Below, in pieces: positions 15,811-25,332 of a DNA stretch of 64,000 nt. This DNA comes from Nitrincola iocasae (GTDB lineage Bacteria; Pseudomonadota; Gammaproteobacteria; Pseudomonadales; Balneatricaceae), in contig NZ_CP044222.1 in assembly GCF_008727795.1 (NCBI RefSeq), forward strand, positions 1,488,001 through 1,552,000, in the 5' to 3' direction. A model generated the notes under the pieces. That model saw nothing but the letters and a program-made list of their open reading frames with translations, did no database searches and had not been told where the DNA came from. Position 1 is the first letter of the stretch. Each line of letters begins with the position of its first letter. Both the position numbers and the translations under genes were made by a program.

Positions 15811-16721
15811 TGACAGAAGATGGACTCTTGGTAATTTCTCCATGCCGCGATGAGTCGCAATACATGCGACAGACATTGGATACGATGGTCTCGCAAACCC
15901 GAAAGCCCGATCTATGGCTGATTGTTGATGATGGATCGACCGATGAAACGCCGGAAATTTTGAAAGCCTATGCGGCGCAGCATGACTGGATACAGATCAT
16001 CACCCGTGAAAACCGTGGTAAAAGGGCCGTGGGGCCCGGTGTTATTGATGCGTTTTATGCCGGATATAATGCGGTTGATGCTGATAAATATGCGTTTGTC
16101 TGTAAGCTGGATCTTGATCTGCGGTTACCCGAACGCTACTTCGAAATCTTATTGCAACGAATGCAAGACAATCCGAATATTGGCACCTGCAGTGGCAAGG
16201 CTTATATTGAAACGCCACATGGGCTGGAAAATGAACGTCATGGCGATGAAACATCACTGGGAATGACCAAGTTATATCGGCACAGCTGCTTTAAAAAAAT
16301 TGGTGGATTTGTTCGCGAAGTGATGTGGGATGGTATCGATTGTCATACCTGTCGTATGCATGGTTGGATAGCCTGCAGTTGGGATGAACCTGACTTACGC
16401 TTTGTGCACTTGCGACCCATGGGTAGTAGTCAGGTGGGCATCCACACAGGGCGTATGCGCCATGGCTATGGACAGTATTATATGGGTACCAGTTTTCTGT
16501 TTATGCTGGCTAGCGCTGTGTATCGTCTGAATGAAAAGCCCTATATCACTGGCAGTGCCGCCATTCTTTGGGGTTGGTTACGTGCGGCGCTAACAGCCAA
16601 ACCCCGTTATCAAAACAAAGAATTTCGTCAATTTCTGCGAAAATATCAGATGCGGGCTTTGCTGCATGGAAAGCAGAAAGCAGTTGAAATGACCCATAAG
16701 GAAAAAGGAATTCATGTCTGA
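15810..16721 (+). CDS. Family 2 glycosyltransferase
   Basis: A 303-residue GT2. ATG 15810 is preferred to GTG 15807 because it overlaps the previous stop as TGATG with AGGGGTGA upstream. Motifs: ISPCRDESQYMRQTLDTM, LIVDDGSTDETP, KLDLDLRLP (DxD-type) and GIDCHTCRMHGW. It is likely cytoplasmic, attached to the membrane face. It overlaps the next gene by 8 bp. It probably adds one residue of the EPS repeat unit; specificity is not readable. Confidence 0.85.
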   Translation: MTEDGLLVISPCRDESQYMRQTLDTMVSQTRKPDLWLIVDDGSTDETPEILKAYAAQHDWIQIITRENRGKRAVGPGVIDAFYAGYNAVDADKYAFVCKLDLDLRLPERYFEILLQRMQDNPNIGTCSGKAYIETPHGLENERHGDETSLGMTKLYRHSCFKKIGGFVREVMWDGIDCHTCRMHGWIACSWDEPDLRFVHLRPMGSSQVGIHTGRMRHGYGQYYMGTSFLFMLASAVYRLNEKPYITGSAAILWGWLRAALTAKPRYQNKEFRQFLRKYQMRALLHGKQKAVEMTHKEKGIHV

Positions 16722-17766
16722 AGCTGCCGGATTTTTAAAGCATTACCGCTTTCGCCAACAATGGTTGCTGCTGGGACTGCCTTTTGATGCCGTTACGCTG
16801 GATCAGGCCTGTGACCGGGTTTTTGCTGCCATTCGTGAACGACAGCGCTGTTTTATCTCGACGCCAAACCTGAATTTTGTCATCAGTGCCAGTGATGATG
16901 AGGTTTTTTCCCAATCGGTTATGCTCAGTAATTTAAATCTGGCTGATGGTATGCCACTTATTTGGGCTGCGCGTTGGTTGAAGCTGCCGATCTCTGAACG
17001 AGTAGCCGGTTCTTCATTATTTGATGAGCTGGTTATTCGCAGCAGTGTAAATAGGCCGTTGCGGGTATTTTTCTTTGGTGGTGATCCGGGGGTTGCAGAA
17101 AAAGCATCTGCTGTATTGAATGGTCGGTCTGATCATGCCGTTTGTTGTGGCTTTCTTGATCCTGGACGAGGCGATGTTACATCAATGAGCACGCCTGAGA
17201 TTCTTGCTCAAATCAATGCAGCAGAGGCTGATTTTTTAGTTGTATCGCTTGGTGCTAAAAAAGGGCAGGCGTGGATCATGCATAACCTTGATGCACTGCA
17301 AGTGCCTGTTGTCAGTCATCTGGGTGCCGTTGTCAATTTTGTCGCGGGTACAGTACGCCGCGCACCGCTTATATGGCAAAAAGTGGGGCTGGAATGGTTA
17401 TGGCGTATTACGGAGGAACCACACCTGTGGAAGCGCTACTGGAACGATGGGATCATGGCCGTCAGGCTCTTCGCACGCCTGTTACCCCTGCGTTTTAAGC
17501 GCTGTCCTCCGGCACATGGTAGCGTGACCACTGAGTATGATACTGATATGGGCATGCATTTGGTATTGTCCGGAAGGCCAAGTCATCCCGAGATGGAACG
17601 CCTGTATAATTTTGTCAACGAGTTCCTACAGGTTTCATCCTGCGTAGAGTTGGATGTGCAGCAAGCCTGTGTAGATGATGCTGAAATTGCTGCCTTGATT
17701 AAGGTATTGAGCACTGTATGCAGTGCTGGAGGCATTAAATTGAAAGTGCTGGGAGAGTCAGGATGA
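16714..17766 (+). CDS. WecG/TagA-type glycosyltransferase with C-terminal STAS-like domain
   Basis: A 350-residue fusion. Residues ~15-255 match the WecG/TagA/CpsF family: FISTPNLNFVISASDDEVF, LADGMPLIWAARWL, ERVAGSSLFDELV, FFGGDPGVAEKA, LVVSLGAKKGQAWI and GAVVNFVAGTVRRAP. These enzymes transfer sugars such as ManNAcA or ManNAc to a lipid-linked acceptor. Residues ~275-350 (MHLVLSGRPSHPEMERLYNF, VELDVQQACVDDAEIAALIK, GGIKLKVLG) have the beta-alpha pattern of a STAS domain, an unusual addition. It overlaps both neighbours within the operon. Confidence 0.82.
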   Translation: MSEAAGFLKHYRFRQQWLLLGLPFDAVTLDQACDRVFAAIRERQRCFISTPNLNFVISASDDEVFSQSVMLSNLNLADGMPLIWAARWLKLPISERVAGSSLFDELVIRSSVNRPLRVFFFGGDPGVAEKASAVLNGRSDHAVCCGFLDPGRGDVTSMSTPEILAQINAAEADFLVVSLGAKKGQAWIMHNLDALQVPVVSHLGAVVNFVAGTVRRAPLIWQKVGLEWLWRITEEPHLWKRYWNDGIMAVRLFARLLPLRFKRCPPAHGSVTTEYDTDMGMHLVLSGRPSHPEMERLYNFVNEFLQVSSCVELDVQQACVDDAEIAALIKVLSTVCSAGGIKLKVLGESG

Positions 17767-20384
17767 TGAGCGATCAGCAGGTTGTCGGTGTAGTTTCCGT
17801 CAACTCGATTTCATATGTGAAAACCCTTTTTGATTGTTATCAGAGCAATAAAGTCGTGGTTTTGCTTCGCAGTGAAGATGACGCCCGTATTGACCTGCTC
17901 GGAGTAACGGAGGTTATTTCACCTGATGCTACCAAAGGTTGGTTTAGCGAGCATTATGATTTCTCTGTAGATGATCGTTTGGCGCAGATTGCCTTTACTT
18001 CAGGTACAGAGGGGGAGCCTAAAGGGGTGTTGTTAACGCACCAGGCACTTTCTGATGTTACGGAACGTCTGAATCTGGTGATGGAAGTAAATAATCAGAT
18101 ACGTGAGTATGTTGGTGTTCCTGCTAATTTCTCGTTTGGCCTTGGACGCTTCCGTGCGGTTAGCCTGGCCGGCGGCGCATGTTTTCTACCTCAGAATGGT
18201 TTTAATCCTCTCGAAATTCGGGAAATGCTGAGCAACGATGAGATCAATGCGGTTTCAGCTGTTCCCAGTCTTTGGCGTGTGCTGCTGAATCATAAACATA
18301 TTTTTTCCACAGAAGCTGAACGTCTGCGCTGGATTGAAATTGGCAGTCAGTATATGAGCCAGGCAGAAAAACAAGAACTTCGTACCCTGTTCCCAAATGC
18401 CATCATTGCGCAGCATTATGGCTTAACTGAAGCCTCTCGCAGTACGTTTTTGCGTATTGATAAACTATCAGGTCCTGTATTGGAATCTGTCGGATGTGCT
18501 TATGGAAAGACCGAGTTTAAACTGACTGATAGCGGACGGATTGCCATCAAGGGGCCTCATGTGGCCAAGACCCTGCTGATACAAGGAGAGTACGTCGACA
18601 ATCTGGATGCACAGGGCTGGTTCATTACCAGTGATTTGGGGGAAATCAAGGATGGCTATCTGTTTTATAAAGGCAGAGCCGACGATCTGATTAATTGTGG
18701 TGGCATTAAGTTATCGCCTGATGCGCTGGAGCGTGATTTCAGAGAAAAGCTTGGTATCAAAGAAGGCATTGCCATTGCATCTGTAGCCGATGAGTTGATG
18801 GGAAATGCAGTGCTTCTGTCTGTATTGAATTCACTGAATCTGGAGACCCGCCAGCTACAGGAAGCTATGCACCAGGTTTTACTGGGCTATGGCGTTAACA
18901 ACCGCCGTGCATTAAAAATTCAATGGGTTGATCAGTTCCCGTTAACAAGTACTAACAAAGTCCAGCGAAAAATATTGGCTGAACAGTATTTGCAAACTGA
19001 GCAACAGAAAAGTTCATCCGACCCGGCACCGCTGGGTACTCTTCAGCAAACGGCCTCTACTATAGGTCTCTCTGCTGTAGAGCTGGAGATATTGTCTATC
19101 TGGAAGCAAATACTGAAGACGGATCATATCGATCCTGACGATAATTTCTATGATATTGGCGGTGACTCCCTATCTGCTCTATCAGCCCTGATTGAAATGG
19201 AACGGCAGGGCGTGCCATCTGATATATCCAGAGGCTTGCTTCAAGGGTTGACGATCAGAGAGATCGCGCAACGCATGACACAGGTGGATGGAGCAGATGG
19301 ATCTCGGCACCAGATTCGCGGACAGTCTGTGAAAAACAGCCTGTCGATTAATATAGTACGTGGATTTATGGTGCTATTGGTCGTCATTGCGCACTGGCAC
19401 CAGGGAGTGCTTGAGCGTTTGCCGATTAATGATCCGCAGGCAGTCACCAATTTTTTCGGCCCCTTGCTGGCGATGGGAACACCTGGCTTCGCCATTATTT
19501 ATGGAGTTGGAGCAGGCTATGCCTTGTATCCACTGTTTCATACTGATCCTGACCGGCTAAAAGGCATTTTGAAAAAGACTTTTTCACTGCTGTTGTCGGG
19601 TATTTTAATAATGGGGTTTGTGTTTTTTTGGGAAAAGCTCAGGCAAGGTATTGATATCACCCTGACGGATTTTGCCAATTCATTTTATTCTGTACTGACT
19701 TACTATCTGTTAGTTACAGCCAGCATTTATCCGGTTTTTTATCTGCTGTCACGTTTCCGATTTGAAGTTATCGGTGCGCTGATGATGGCGCTATTAGCCT
19801 ACCTGTTAGACCTGATTGTATTTAAGCCTATGGGGTTGCTCCAGACTGAAGGGATTGCTGAATTCGTCAAGCTGCTGTTTTCTGCCAAATATGCTTACTT
19901 TCAAATGCTGTCTGGGAGTTTGTTGGGAATGGCTGTGGGGCTGACAATGTTCCGCTGCAAGCAGACATTCAGTGATCTGAGCTACTTATTTCCAGTGGGT
20001 GCCGTGTTGCTTTTATTGGGTATTGTACTGTCGATTCATCAGACAGGTGTAGACAACTGGTTTGTTTGGCCGGTTTCTACCAATTTTATCTGGCGTTGGG
20101 TGAGCTATGCTGGTTTTATCATGATTCTGATTGCGCTGACCGAATGGAGCCTTGGGTACTATGACAAGCTAAAACCGGTTTACCGATTAGGCTTTCAGCT
20201 ACTTGCCGTGACTGGCATGCTGGCCTTCCCGATTTTTGTACTCCATGAGCTGGTTATACCCCTGAAAACCATACTCGCATCCTATGGCAGTATTGATCTG
20301 TTTTCGATTGCTGTACCAATCGTGTTAATTGGTGGTATTTGTGTGTATTTATACCGCTCTTTATATGTCAGTAGTTTTAAGTAA
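17763..20384 (+). CDS. Adenylation-carrier-membrane acyltransferase fusion
   Basis: An 873-residue three-part protein. Residues ~1-415 are an ANL adenylate-forming domain: TSGTEGEPKG (79-88), HYGLTEASR (~219), the ITSDLGEIKDG and YKGRADDLINCGGIKL motifs, and the C-terminal lysine in TSTNKVQRK. Residues ~440-505 are a carrier domain with the phosphopantetheine serine in DIGGDSL (~469). From ~520 come about ten membrane helices resembling acyltransferase-3 (LSINIVRGFMVLLVVIAHWH). The layout suggests one chain that activates an acyl or amino acid, carries it as a thioester and transfers it across or at the membrane to polysaccharide. This recalls DltA-DltC-DltB logic. The activated substrate is unknown. 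Confidence 0.85.
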   Translation: MMSDQQVVGVVSVNSISYVKTLFDCYQSNKVVVLLRSEDDARIDLLGVTEVISPDATKGWFSEHYDFSVDDRLAQIAFTSGTEGEPKGVLLTHQALSDVTERLNLVMEVNNQIREYVGVPANFSFGLGRFRAVSLAGGACFLPQNGFNPLEIREMLSNDEINAVSAVPSLWRVLLNHKHIFSTEAERLRWIEIGSQYMSQAEKQELRTLFPNAIIAQHYGLTEASRSTFLRIDKLSGPVLESVGCAYGKTEFKLTDSGRIAIKGPHVAKTLLIQGEYVDNLDAQGWFITSDLGEIKDGYLFYKGRADDLINCGGIKLSPDALERDFREKLGIKEGIAIASVADELMGNAVLLSVLNSLNLETRQLQEAMHQVLLGYGVNNRRALKIQWVDQFPLTSTNKVQRKILAEQYLQTEQQKSSSDPAPLGTLQQTASTIGLSAVELEILSIWKQILKTDHIDPDDNFYDIGGDSLSALSALIEMERQGVPSDISRGLLQGLTIREIAQRMTQVDGADGSRHQIRGQSVKNSLSINIVRGFMVLLVVIAHWHQGVLERLPINDPQAVTNFFGPLLAMGTPGFAIIYGVGAGYALYPLFHTDPDRLKGILKKTFSLLLSGILIMGFVFFWEKLRQGIDITLTDFANSFYSVLTYYLLVTASIYPVFYLLSRFRFEVIGALMMALLAYLLDLIVFKPMGLLQTEGIAEFVKLLFSAKYAYFQMLSGSLLGMAVGLTMFRCKQTFSDLSYLFPVGAVLLLLGIVLSIHQTGVDNWFVWPVSTNFIWRWVSYAGFIMILIALTEWSLGYYDKLKPVYRLGFQLLAVTGMLAFPIFVLHELVIPLKTILASYGSIDLFSIAVPIVLIGGICVYLYRSLYVSSFK

Positions 20385-20420
20385 TGCTGACTGGGTTGAT
20401 GCTTTGTAATGGCATCATGA

Positions 20421-22034
20421 TTGAATAATGAGGTGAATGTGTCTTTAGTTAAGGAAATACAGCAGGAGTTTTCCCGTCTGAACAAGGTTGTTTCCTGGCC
20501 TGCACTGGCACTGATTGGCTGTGGTTTGGCCGCGGCTTTTTTTCTATCCTTTGGTGGGCTTTCTGAAGTGGTTGAACGCTGGATCGCTCAGGAAGAGTAC
20601 AGTCATGGCTTTCTGATCCCGCTGGTGTCCTTGTATATCCTCTGGGAAAAACGCCTGACAATCGCCGTTGAATACCGATCGGGGAGCTGGTGGGGGGTGC
20701 CAGTAATAATCGCTGCGTTGCTGATAGCCTTTATCGGCGAGATATCCGCGCTGTATATTCTGGTGCAGTATGCCTTTTTATTGCTACTTGCCGGGTTTGC
20801 CATAACGGCCCTGGGCAAAGCAGCTAGACATACCTTTATACCCATTATTCTGCTGGCATTTGCTATTCCGCTACCTTACTTCCTGGAAGCAGTACTGACA
20901 GCACGATTGCAGCTGTTGTCGTCTGAGATTGGGGTGATGTTTATTCAATGGATGGGCATTCCCGTGTATCTCAGCGGTAATGTGATTGATCTGGGTGCCT
21001 ATAAACTGCAGGTTGTCGAAGCCTGCAGTGGTTTGAGCTACCTGTTTCCCTTGGCTTGCCTGGGCTTTATTGCCGCGTATTTTTACCAGGCACCAGTGTG
21101 GAAGCGTGCGGTGTTATTTGTGTCGACTATTCCCATCACTATTTTGATGAACAGTTTTCGTATCGGTGTTACTGGCTGGCTGGTTGATCGTTGGGGAATC
21201 AGCATGGCCGAAGGGTTTCTGCATGATTTTGAAGGCTGGATTATTTTTATTGCCTGTGCCGCTATTCTGGCGCTGGAGATTGAAATACTCGAACGCCTGA
21301 CCCGACGTCGTGGTCTGCTGGATGTATTTGGTTTGAATATACAGATCCCAGCTGATGAGCTGCTGGCGGTTGCCGCACAACGTGAGCCTCGTCGAACCCT
21401 ACCTGTCGCCATGCTGCTGGTGGTGAGTTTAACCTTTGCCGCGGCTTTGGGTGTGCAGGCCTTTGATAAACGTATGGAAGCCGTGCCGGAAGACGTCTAC
21501 CTGGCTGCTTTTCCTGATCAAATCAAGGATTGGAACGGCACTTACGGCAGTCTGGAAACCCGGGTGATGCAGGTGTTACAGCTTACCGATTACCTGATGA
21601 TGAATTTTGAGCGCGAAGCCGAACCGATGATTAACCTCTACGTGGCGTATTATGCTTCGCAGCGTAAAGGTGTGTCGCCCCATTCACCGCGGGTGTGCAT
21701 TCCCGGTGGCGGTTGGGAAATTGCTGATATCCGTCGATCACAAGTTGAGGGTATACCGATTAATCGCGTGATTATCCGCCGGGGTCTGGAATCGCAACTG
21801 GTGTATTACTGGTTCCAGGAACGCGGCGAACCAATTGCCAACGAATATTTAAAGAAGTGGAAGCTGCTTGAAGATGCCCTGGCCTATAACCGTACCGATG
21901 GATCCTTGATCAGGGTAGTGACCCCCTTCCATTCATCGGAACCGGTCGAGGTAGCAGAGCAGCGTTTGAATGAATTTGTACGGGCCGCCTATCCGGAACT
22001 GGTCCGTGTATTACCTGGGAAAGGTGAATTATGA
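20421..22034 (+). CDS. xrtD: Exosortase XrtD with fused EpsI domain
   Basis: A 537-residue inner-membrane transpeptidase-like enzyme. The exosortase domain (~residues 25-295, about eight helices) has the expected catalytic triad: Cys202 in EACSGL, Arg247 in NSFRIG and His268 in HDFEGW. Residues ~325-537 form an EpsI-type domain with SPRVCIPGGGW. Exosortase-EpsI fusions of this size are typical of XrtD, the type paired with VPLPA sorting signals. Seven such substrates lie in this window. The start is uncertain: TTG 20421, GTG 20433 or GTG 20439 (GAGGTG nearby). It overlaps the next gene as ATGA. Confidence 0.9.
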   Translation: MNNEVNVSLVKEIQQEFSRLNKVVSWPALALIGCGLAAAFFLSFGGLSEVVERWIAQEEYSHGFLIPLVSLYILWEKRLTIAVEYRSGSWWGVPVIIAALLIAFIGEISALYILVQYAFLLLLAGFAITALGKAARHTFIPIILLAFAIPLPYFLEAVLTARLQLLSSEIGVMFIQWMGIPVYLSGNVIDLGAYKLQVVEACSGLSYLFPLACLGFIAAYFYQAPVWKRAVLFVSTIPITILMNSFRIGVTGWLVDRWGISMAEGFLHDFEGWIIFIACAAILALEIEILERLTRRRGLLDVFGLNIQIPADELLAVAAQREPRRTLPVAMLLVVSLTFAAALGVQAFDKRMEAVPEDVYLAAFPDQIKDWNGTYGSLETRVMQVLQLTDYLMMNFEREAEPMINLYVAYYASQRKGVSPHSPRVCIPGGGWEIADIRRSQVEGIPINRVIIRRGLESQLVYYWFQERGEPIANEYLKKWKLLEDALAYNRTDGSLIRVVTPFHSSEPVEVAEQRLNEFVRAAYPELVRVLPGKGEL

Positions 22035-24448
22035 ACGTAAAAATGCTCCGTCGGGGAACCCTGTCGTTATTGGTTGCGGCTGTATTGGCCGGTTGTGCCG
22101 ATAAAGAAAAAAGTGTGCAGAACTACCTGGAAAGTGGTCGCGAGTTTCTCGAACAGGGAGACTTGGGCCGTTCTAACGTGCAGTTCCGCAATGTGTTGCA
22201 GATAGATCCTGAAAACGTGCAGGCCTACCGTTATCTGGCTGATATCGCTGAGCAGCAGCAGAACTGGGAGCGCCTGTATTCACATCTGCAACGCATCGAA
22301 CGTCTGGCACCGGAGGATCTGGACAACAAAATCCGTATGGCACGCCTGTTGCTGATGGTAGGCGAGGGAGCGAATGCCGGCGAGAAAGTCGATGAAGTGT
22401 TGGCTGTGGATCAAGAGCGAGCGGATGCCTGGTTGGTAAAAGCCACGCTGGCACTGCAGAAGGGTGATCCTCAGGGGGCTCTGACCGAAGGCATGAAAAG
22501 CATCCTGATCGACCCGGATAATACTGACACTCTGACCGTACTAGCTGGTGCGCAGCGCATGATGGGCGATGAACCTCAGGCTTTCCTGTTACTCGATGAA
22601 GCGTTGGCAAAAGATCCTTCTGCCCTGGCTGCACGCATGATCCGCATGGAAATGTATCGGCAGAAAGGTGAAATGGACAAGGTCGAAGCTGATCTGCGTT
22701 ATCTGATGGAAAATCAGCCGGACGCTGAAGAGTTTGCTATTGCCATGGCCGGATTGCTGCGTGAAACGGGACGTCTGGAGGAAGCCGAAACACTTCTGCA
22801 TACCTTCGCCACAGAACATGCTGGCAGCAGTCGGGCAGTGCGTGGTTTGGTGGAGGTTGTCGATGCTCAGGGAGAAGGTGAGCGGGCTGATGCGTTGTTA
22901 CAGACCTTTATAGACCGTGCCAGCGGTGCTGATGTGGATGAGTTGGAATTCGTATTGGTCGAACGACTGAGAGCACACGATCAACCGGGTGCGGCTCTGG
23001 AGCTACTGGAAAAGCTCATGACCTCGGAGCAGGCGGTGACACGTCAGCGAGCACAGGCACGCCGTGCCGAACTTTACTTTGCCGAGGGCAATGACGAAGC
23101 GGCGCTGGAATTAATTAATCAGATTCTGCAGGAAGACAGCCAGAGTGAACCGGCCTTGCTGGTACGTTCACGCTACCATCTGCAGCAACAGATGATTGAT
23201 GACGCGGTGCGTGATTTAAGGGTGGTATTGCGCAACAATCCGGATTCTGAAATTGGTCTGATGTTGCTGGGTACAGCCTACATGAGCAGTGGCTCAGCAG
23301 AACTGGCTGATGGTAATTTCCGTCAGGTGCTGCGCCTCAATCCGGGCAATGTGGGTGCGGCGGTGCCGGTGATCAACCGTTTGCTTGCCGATGGAGACCT
23401 GGGGCGTTCTGAGCAGATCGTACAGAATGCCTTACGCCGTTCACCCAATAATGAATCCCTGTTGTCTCTGCTGGCGCAGGTGCGCCTGATGCGTAATGAC
23501 TGGGCGGGTACCGCTGCAGTGGTCTCCGATATGGAGAAACTGGAAGGTGACCGGGCCGTGAGTGAATACCTGAGCGGCCGTATTTTCCAGGGGCAAGAGC
23601 AGTATGAGCTGGCGATGACACGTTACCAGGCGGCGCTGCAGGCGCAACCACGCTTTTTACGTGCGGTGGAAGGTTATGCACTTAGTCAGTTAGAGCTGGG
23701 CCAGCTTGACAGTCTGCTGGCGTGGCTGGATGCCCGTATCGCCGCTGACCCTGAATATATCGGTAACTACAGTGTTAAAGCCGCGGTGCTAAGACAGGAA
23801 GAGGATCTGGACGGTGCCATCGAGGTGATGGATCAGGCCCTGGCAGTAACCCCTGGGTGGGTACAGGGTTACACTCAACTGGCAGGATTCTATCTACTGC
23901 AGGAGCAGGTGGATGATGCACTGCAAGCCTACAACCGTGGCCTGGATGAGGTTAATGATCTAAGTCTGTATGCCCTGCGAGCCTCCTTGCTGGAGCAGAA
24001 CAACCGCATAGAAGATGCCATAGCTGACTATGAAGCGGCGCTGGAACTGGCACCCAGTAACCAGGTGGTTGCGAACAACCTGGCGTCTTTACTGATCAGC
24101 CATTCCCCAACCGAAACCAATGTGCAGCGCGCCCTTGAGCTGACGAACAGTTTTCGTAATAGCGACGAACCCTACTTCCTCGATACCCACGGCTGGGTGC
24201 TATTTAAATCCGGTCAGGTACAGGAAGCCGAGCGGGTAACTCGTCGGGCTGTAGAGGGGCTGCCTGACCTGGCCGAGGTCAATTATCACTATGGCCGCAT
24301 ACTGTTAGAGCAGAACCGTAACAGTGACGCTCAGGGCTATCTGAACAAGGCTGCAGAACTGACAGGCGAAAATGAAAGCCTGCGACAGCAGATTGCTGAA
24401 GCGCTGGAGCGTCTTGAAAACGCAACAAACGATCAGGAGGCACAATGA
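22031..24448 (+). CDS. TPR-repeat lipoprotein of the exosortase system (PrsT-like)
   Basis: An 805-residue outer-membrane or periplasmic lipoprotein. The signal peptide ends in lipobox LAGC (Cys22), followed by tandem tetratricopeptide repeats along the whole length (e.g. ESGREFLEQGDLGRSNVQFR, DQALAVTPGWVQGYTQLAGF, YEAALELAPSNQVVANNLAS). Size and architecture match the PEP-CTERM-system TPR lipoproteins called PrsT. It probably scaffolds export or sorting proteins. Overlaps xrtD and rmlA by 4 bp each. No enzymatic motif is seen. Confidence 0.88.
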   Translation: MNVKMLRRGTLSLLVAAVLAGCADKEKSVQNYLESGREFLEQGDLGRSNVQFRNVLQIDPENVQAYRYLADIAEQQQNWERLYSHLQRIERLAPEDLDNKIRMARLLLMVGEGANAGEKVDEVLAVDQERADAWLVKATLALQKGDPQGALTEGMKSILIDPDNTDTLTVLAGAQRMMGDEPQAFLLLDEALAKDPSALAARMIRMEMYRQKGEMDKVEADLRYLMENQPDAEEFAIAMAGLLRETGRLEEAETLLHTFATEHAGSSRAVRGLVEVVDAQGEGERADALLQTFIDRASGADVDELEFVLVERLRAHDQPGAALELLEKLMTSEQAVTRQRAQARRAELYFAEGNDEAALELINQILQEDSQSEPALLVRSRYHLQQQMIDDAVRDLRVVLRNNPDSEIGLMLLGTAYMSSGSAELADGNFRQVLRLNPGNVGAAVPVINRLLADGDLGRSEQIVQNALRRSPNNESLLSLLAQVRLMRNDWAGTAAVVSDMEKLEGDRAVSEYLSGRIFQGQEQYELAMTRYQAALQAQPRFLRAVEGYALSQLELGQLDSLLAWLDARIAADPEYIGNYSVKAAVLRQEEDLDGAIEVMDQALAVTPGWVQGYTQLAGFYLLQEQVDDALQAYNRGLDEVNDLSLYALRASLLEQNNRIEDAIADYEAALELAPSNQVVANNLASLLISHSPTETNVQRALELTNSFRNSDEPYFLDTHGWVLFKSGQVQEAERVTRRAVEGLPDLAEVNYHYGRILLEQNRNSDAQGYLNKAAELTGENESLRQQIAEALERLENATNDQEAQ

Positions 24449-25332
24449 AACGCAAAGGAATAGTACTGGCGGGTGGTTCGGGAACCCGGCTCTACCCCCT
24501 GACCAAAGGGGTCAGCAAGCAGTTAATGCCGATCTATGATAAGCCGATGATCTACTACCCGATCAGCATACTGATGCTGGCGGATATTCAGGATATTCTG
24601 ATTATTACCACGCCGGAAGATCAGGCCTCCTTTCAGCGCTTACTGGGTGATGGTAGTGACTGGGGGGTGAATTTCACCTATGCCATACAGCCGTCTCCGG
24701 ATGGTCTGGCACAGGCTTTTATCCTGGGCAAAGCCTTTCTGGATGGAGCGCCTTCGGCCCTGGTGCTGGGCGACAACATTTTTTATGGCCATGACCTGCA
24801 AACACTGCTGAATGAAGCCAATGCCCGCGAGACGGGAGCGACAGTATTTGGCTATCACGTAGACAATCCAACCGCTTACGGTGTGGCTGAGTTTGATGCC
24901 CAGGGCAAGGTGATCTCACTGGAAGAAAAACCCAAGGTGCCGAAGTCACCTTATGCAGTGACCGGTCTGTATTTTTATGACAGCCAGGCCCCTGATATTG
25001 CCGCCGAGCTCCAGCCTTCAGCTCGGGGTGAGCTGGAAATCACCGATCTGAATATGGTGTACCTGAAGCAGAATCAATTAAATATGGAAATCATGGACCG
25101 GGGCTATGCCTGGCTGGATACAGGTACCCATGCCAATCTGTTGCAGGCTTCCACCTTTGTGCAAACCCTGGAAGATCGTCAGGGTCTTAAAGTCTGTTGT
25201 CCGGAAGAGATTGCCTATCGTAAAGGCTTTATTGATGCTGAGGCCCTGCAGCGTCAGGCTGAACCCTTGCTGAAAAGTGGCTACGGCGCCTACTTGATGC
25301 GCCTGCTGGAGCGGGGAAGGATGAAACCATGA
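24445..25332 (+). CDS. rmlA: Glucose-1-phosphate thymidylyltransferase
   Basis: A 295-residue cytoplasmic enzyme making dTDP-glucose from dTTP and glucose-1-P, the first step to dTDP-L-rhamnose. The signature LAGGSGTRLYPLTKGVSKQLMPIYDKPM opens the protein, with YAIQPSPDGLAQAF, LVLGDNIFYG and LEEKPKVPKSPYAVTGLYFYD further on. Full length for the family. Starts four bases inside the TPR gene and overlaps rmlC. Gene order here is rmlA-C-D-B. Confidence 0.96.
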   Translation: MKRKGIVLAGGSGTRLYPLTKGVSKQLMPIYDKPMIYYPISILMLADIQDILIITTPEDQASFQRLLGDGSDWGVNFTYAIQPSPDGLAQAFILGKAFLDGAPSALVLGDNIFYGHDLQTLLNEANARETGATVFGYHVDNPTAYGVAEFDAQGKVISLEEKPKVPKSPYAVTGLYFYDSQAPDIAAELQPSARGELEITDLNMVYLKQNQLNMEIMDRGYAWLDTGTHANLLQASTFVQTLEDRQGLKVCCPEEIAYRKGFIDAEALQRQAEPLLKSGYGAYLMRLLERGRMKP

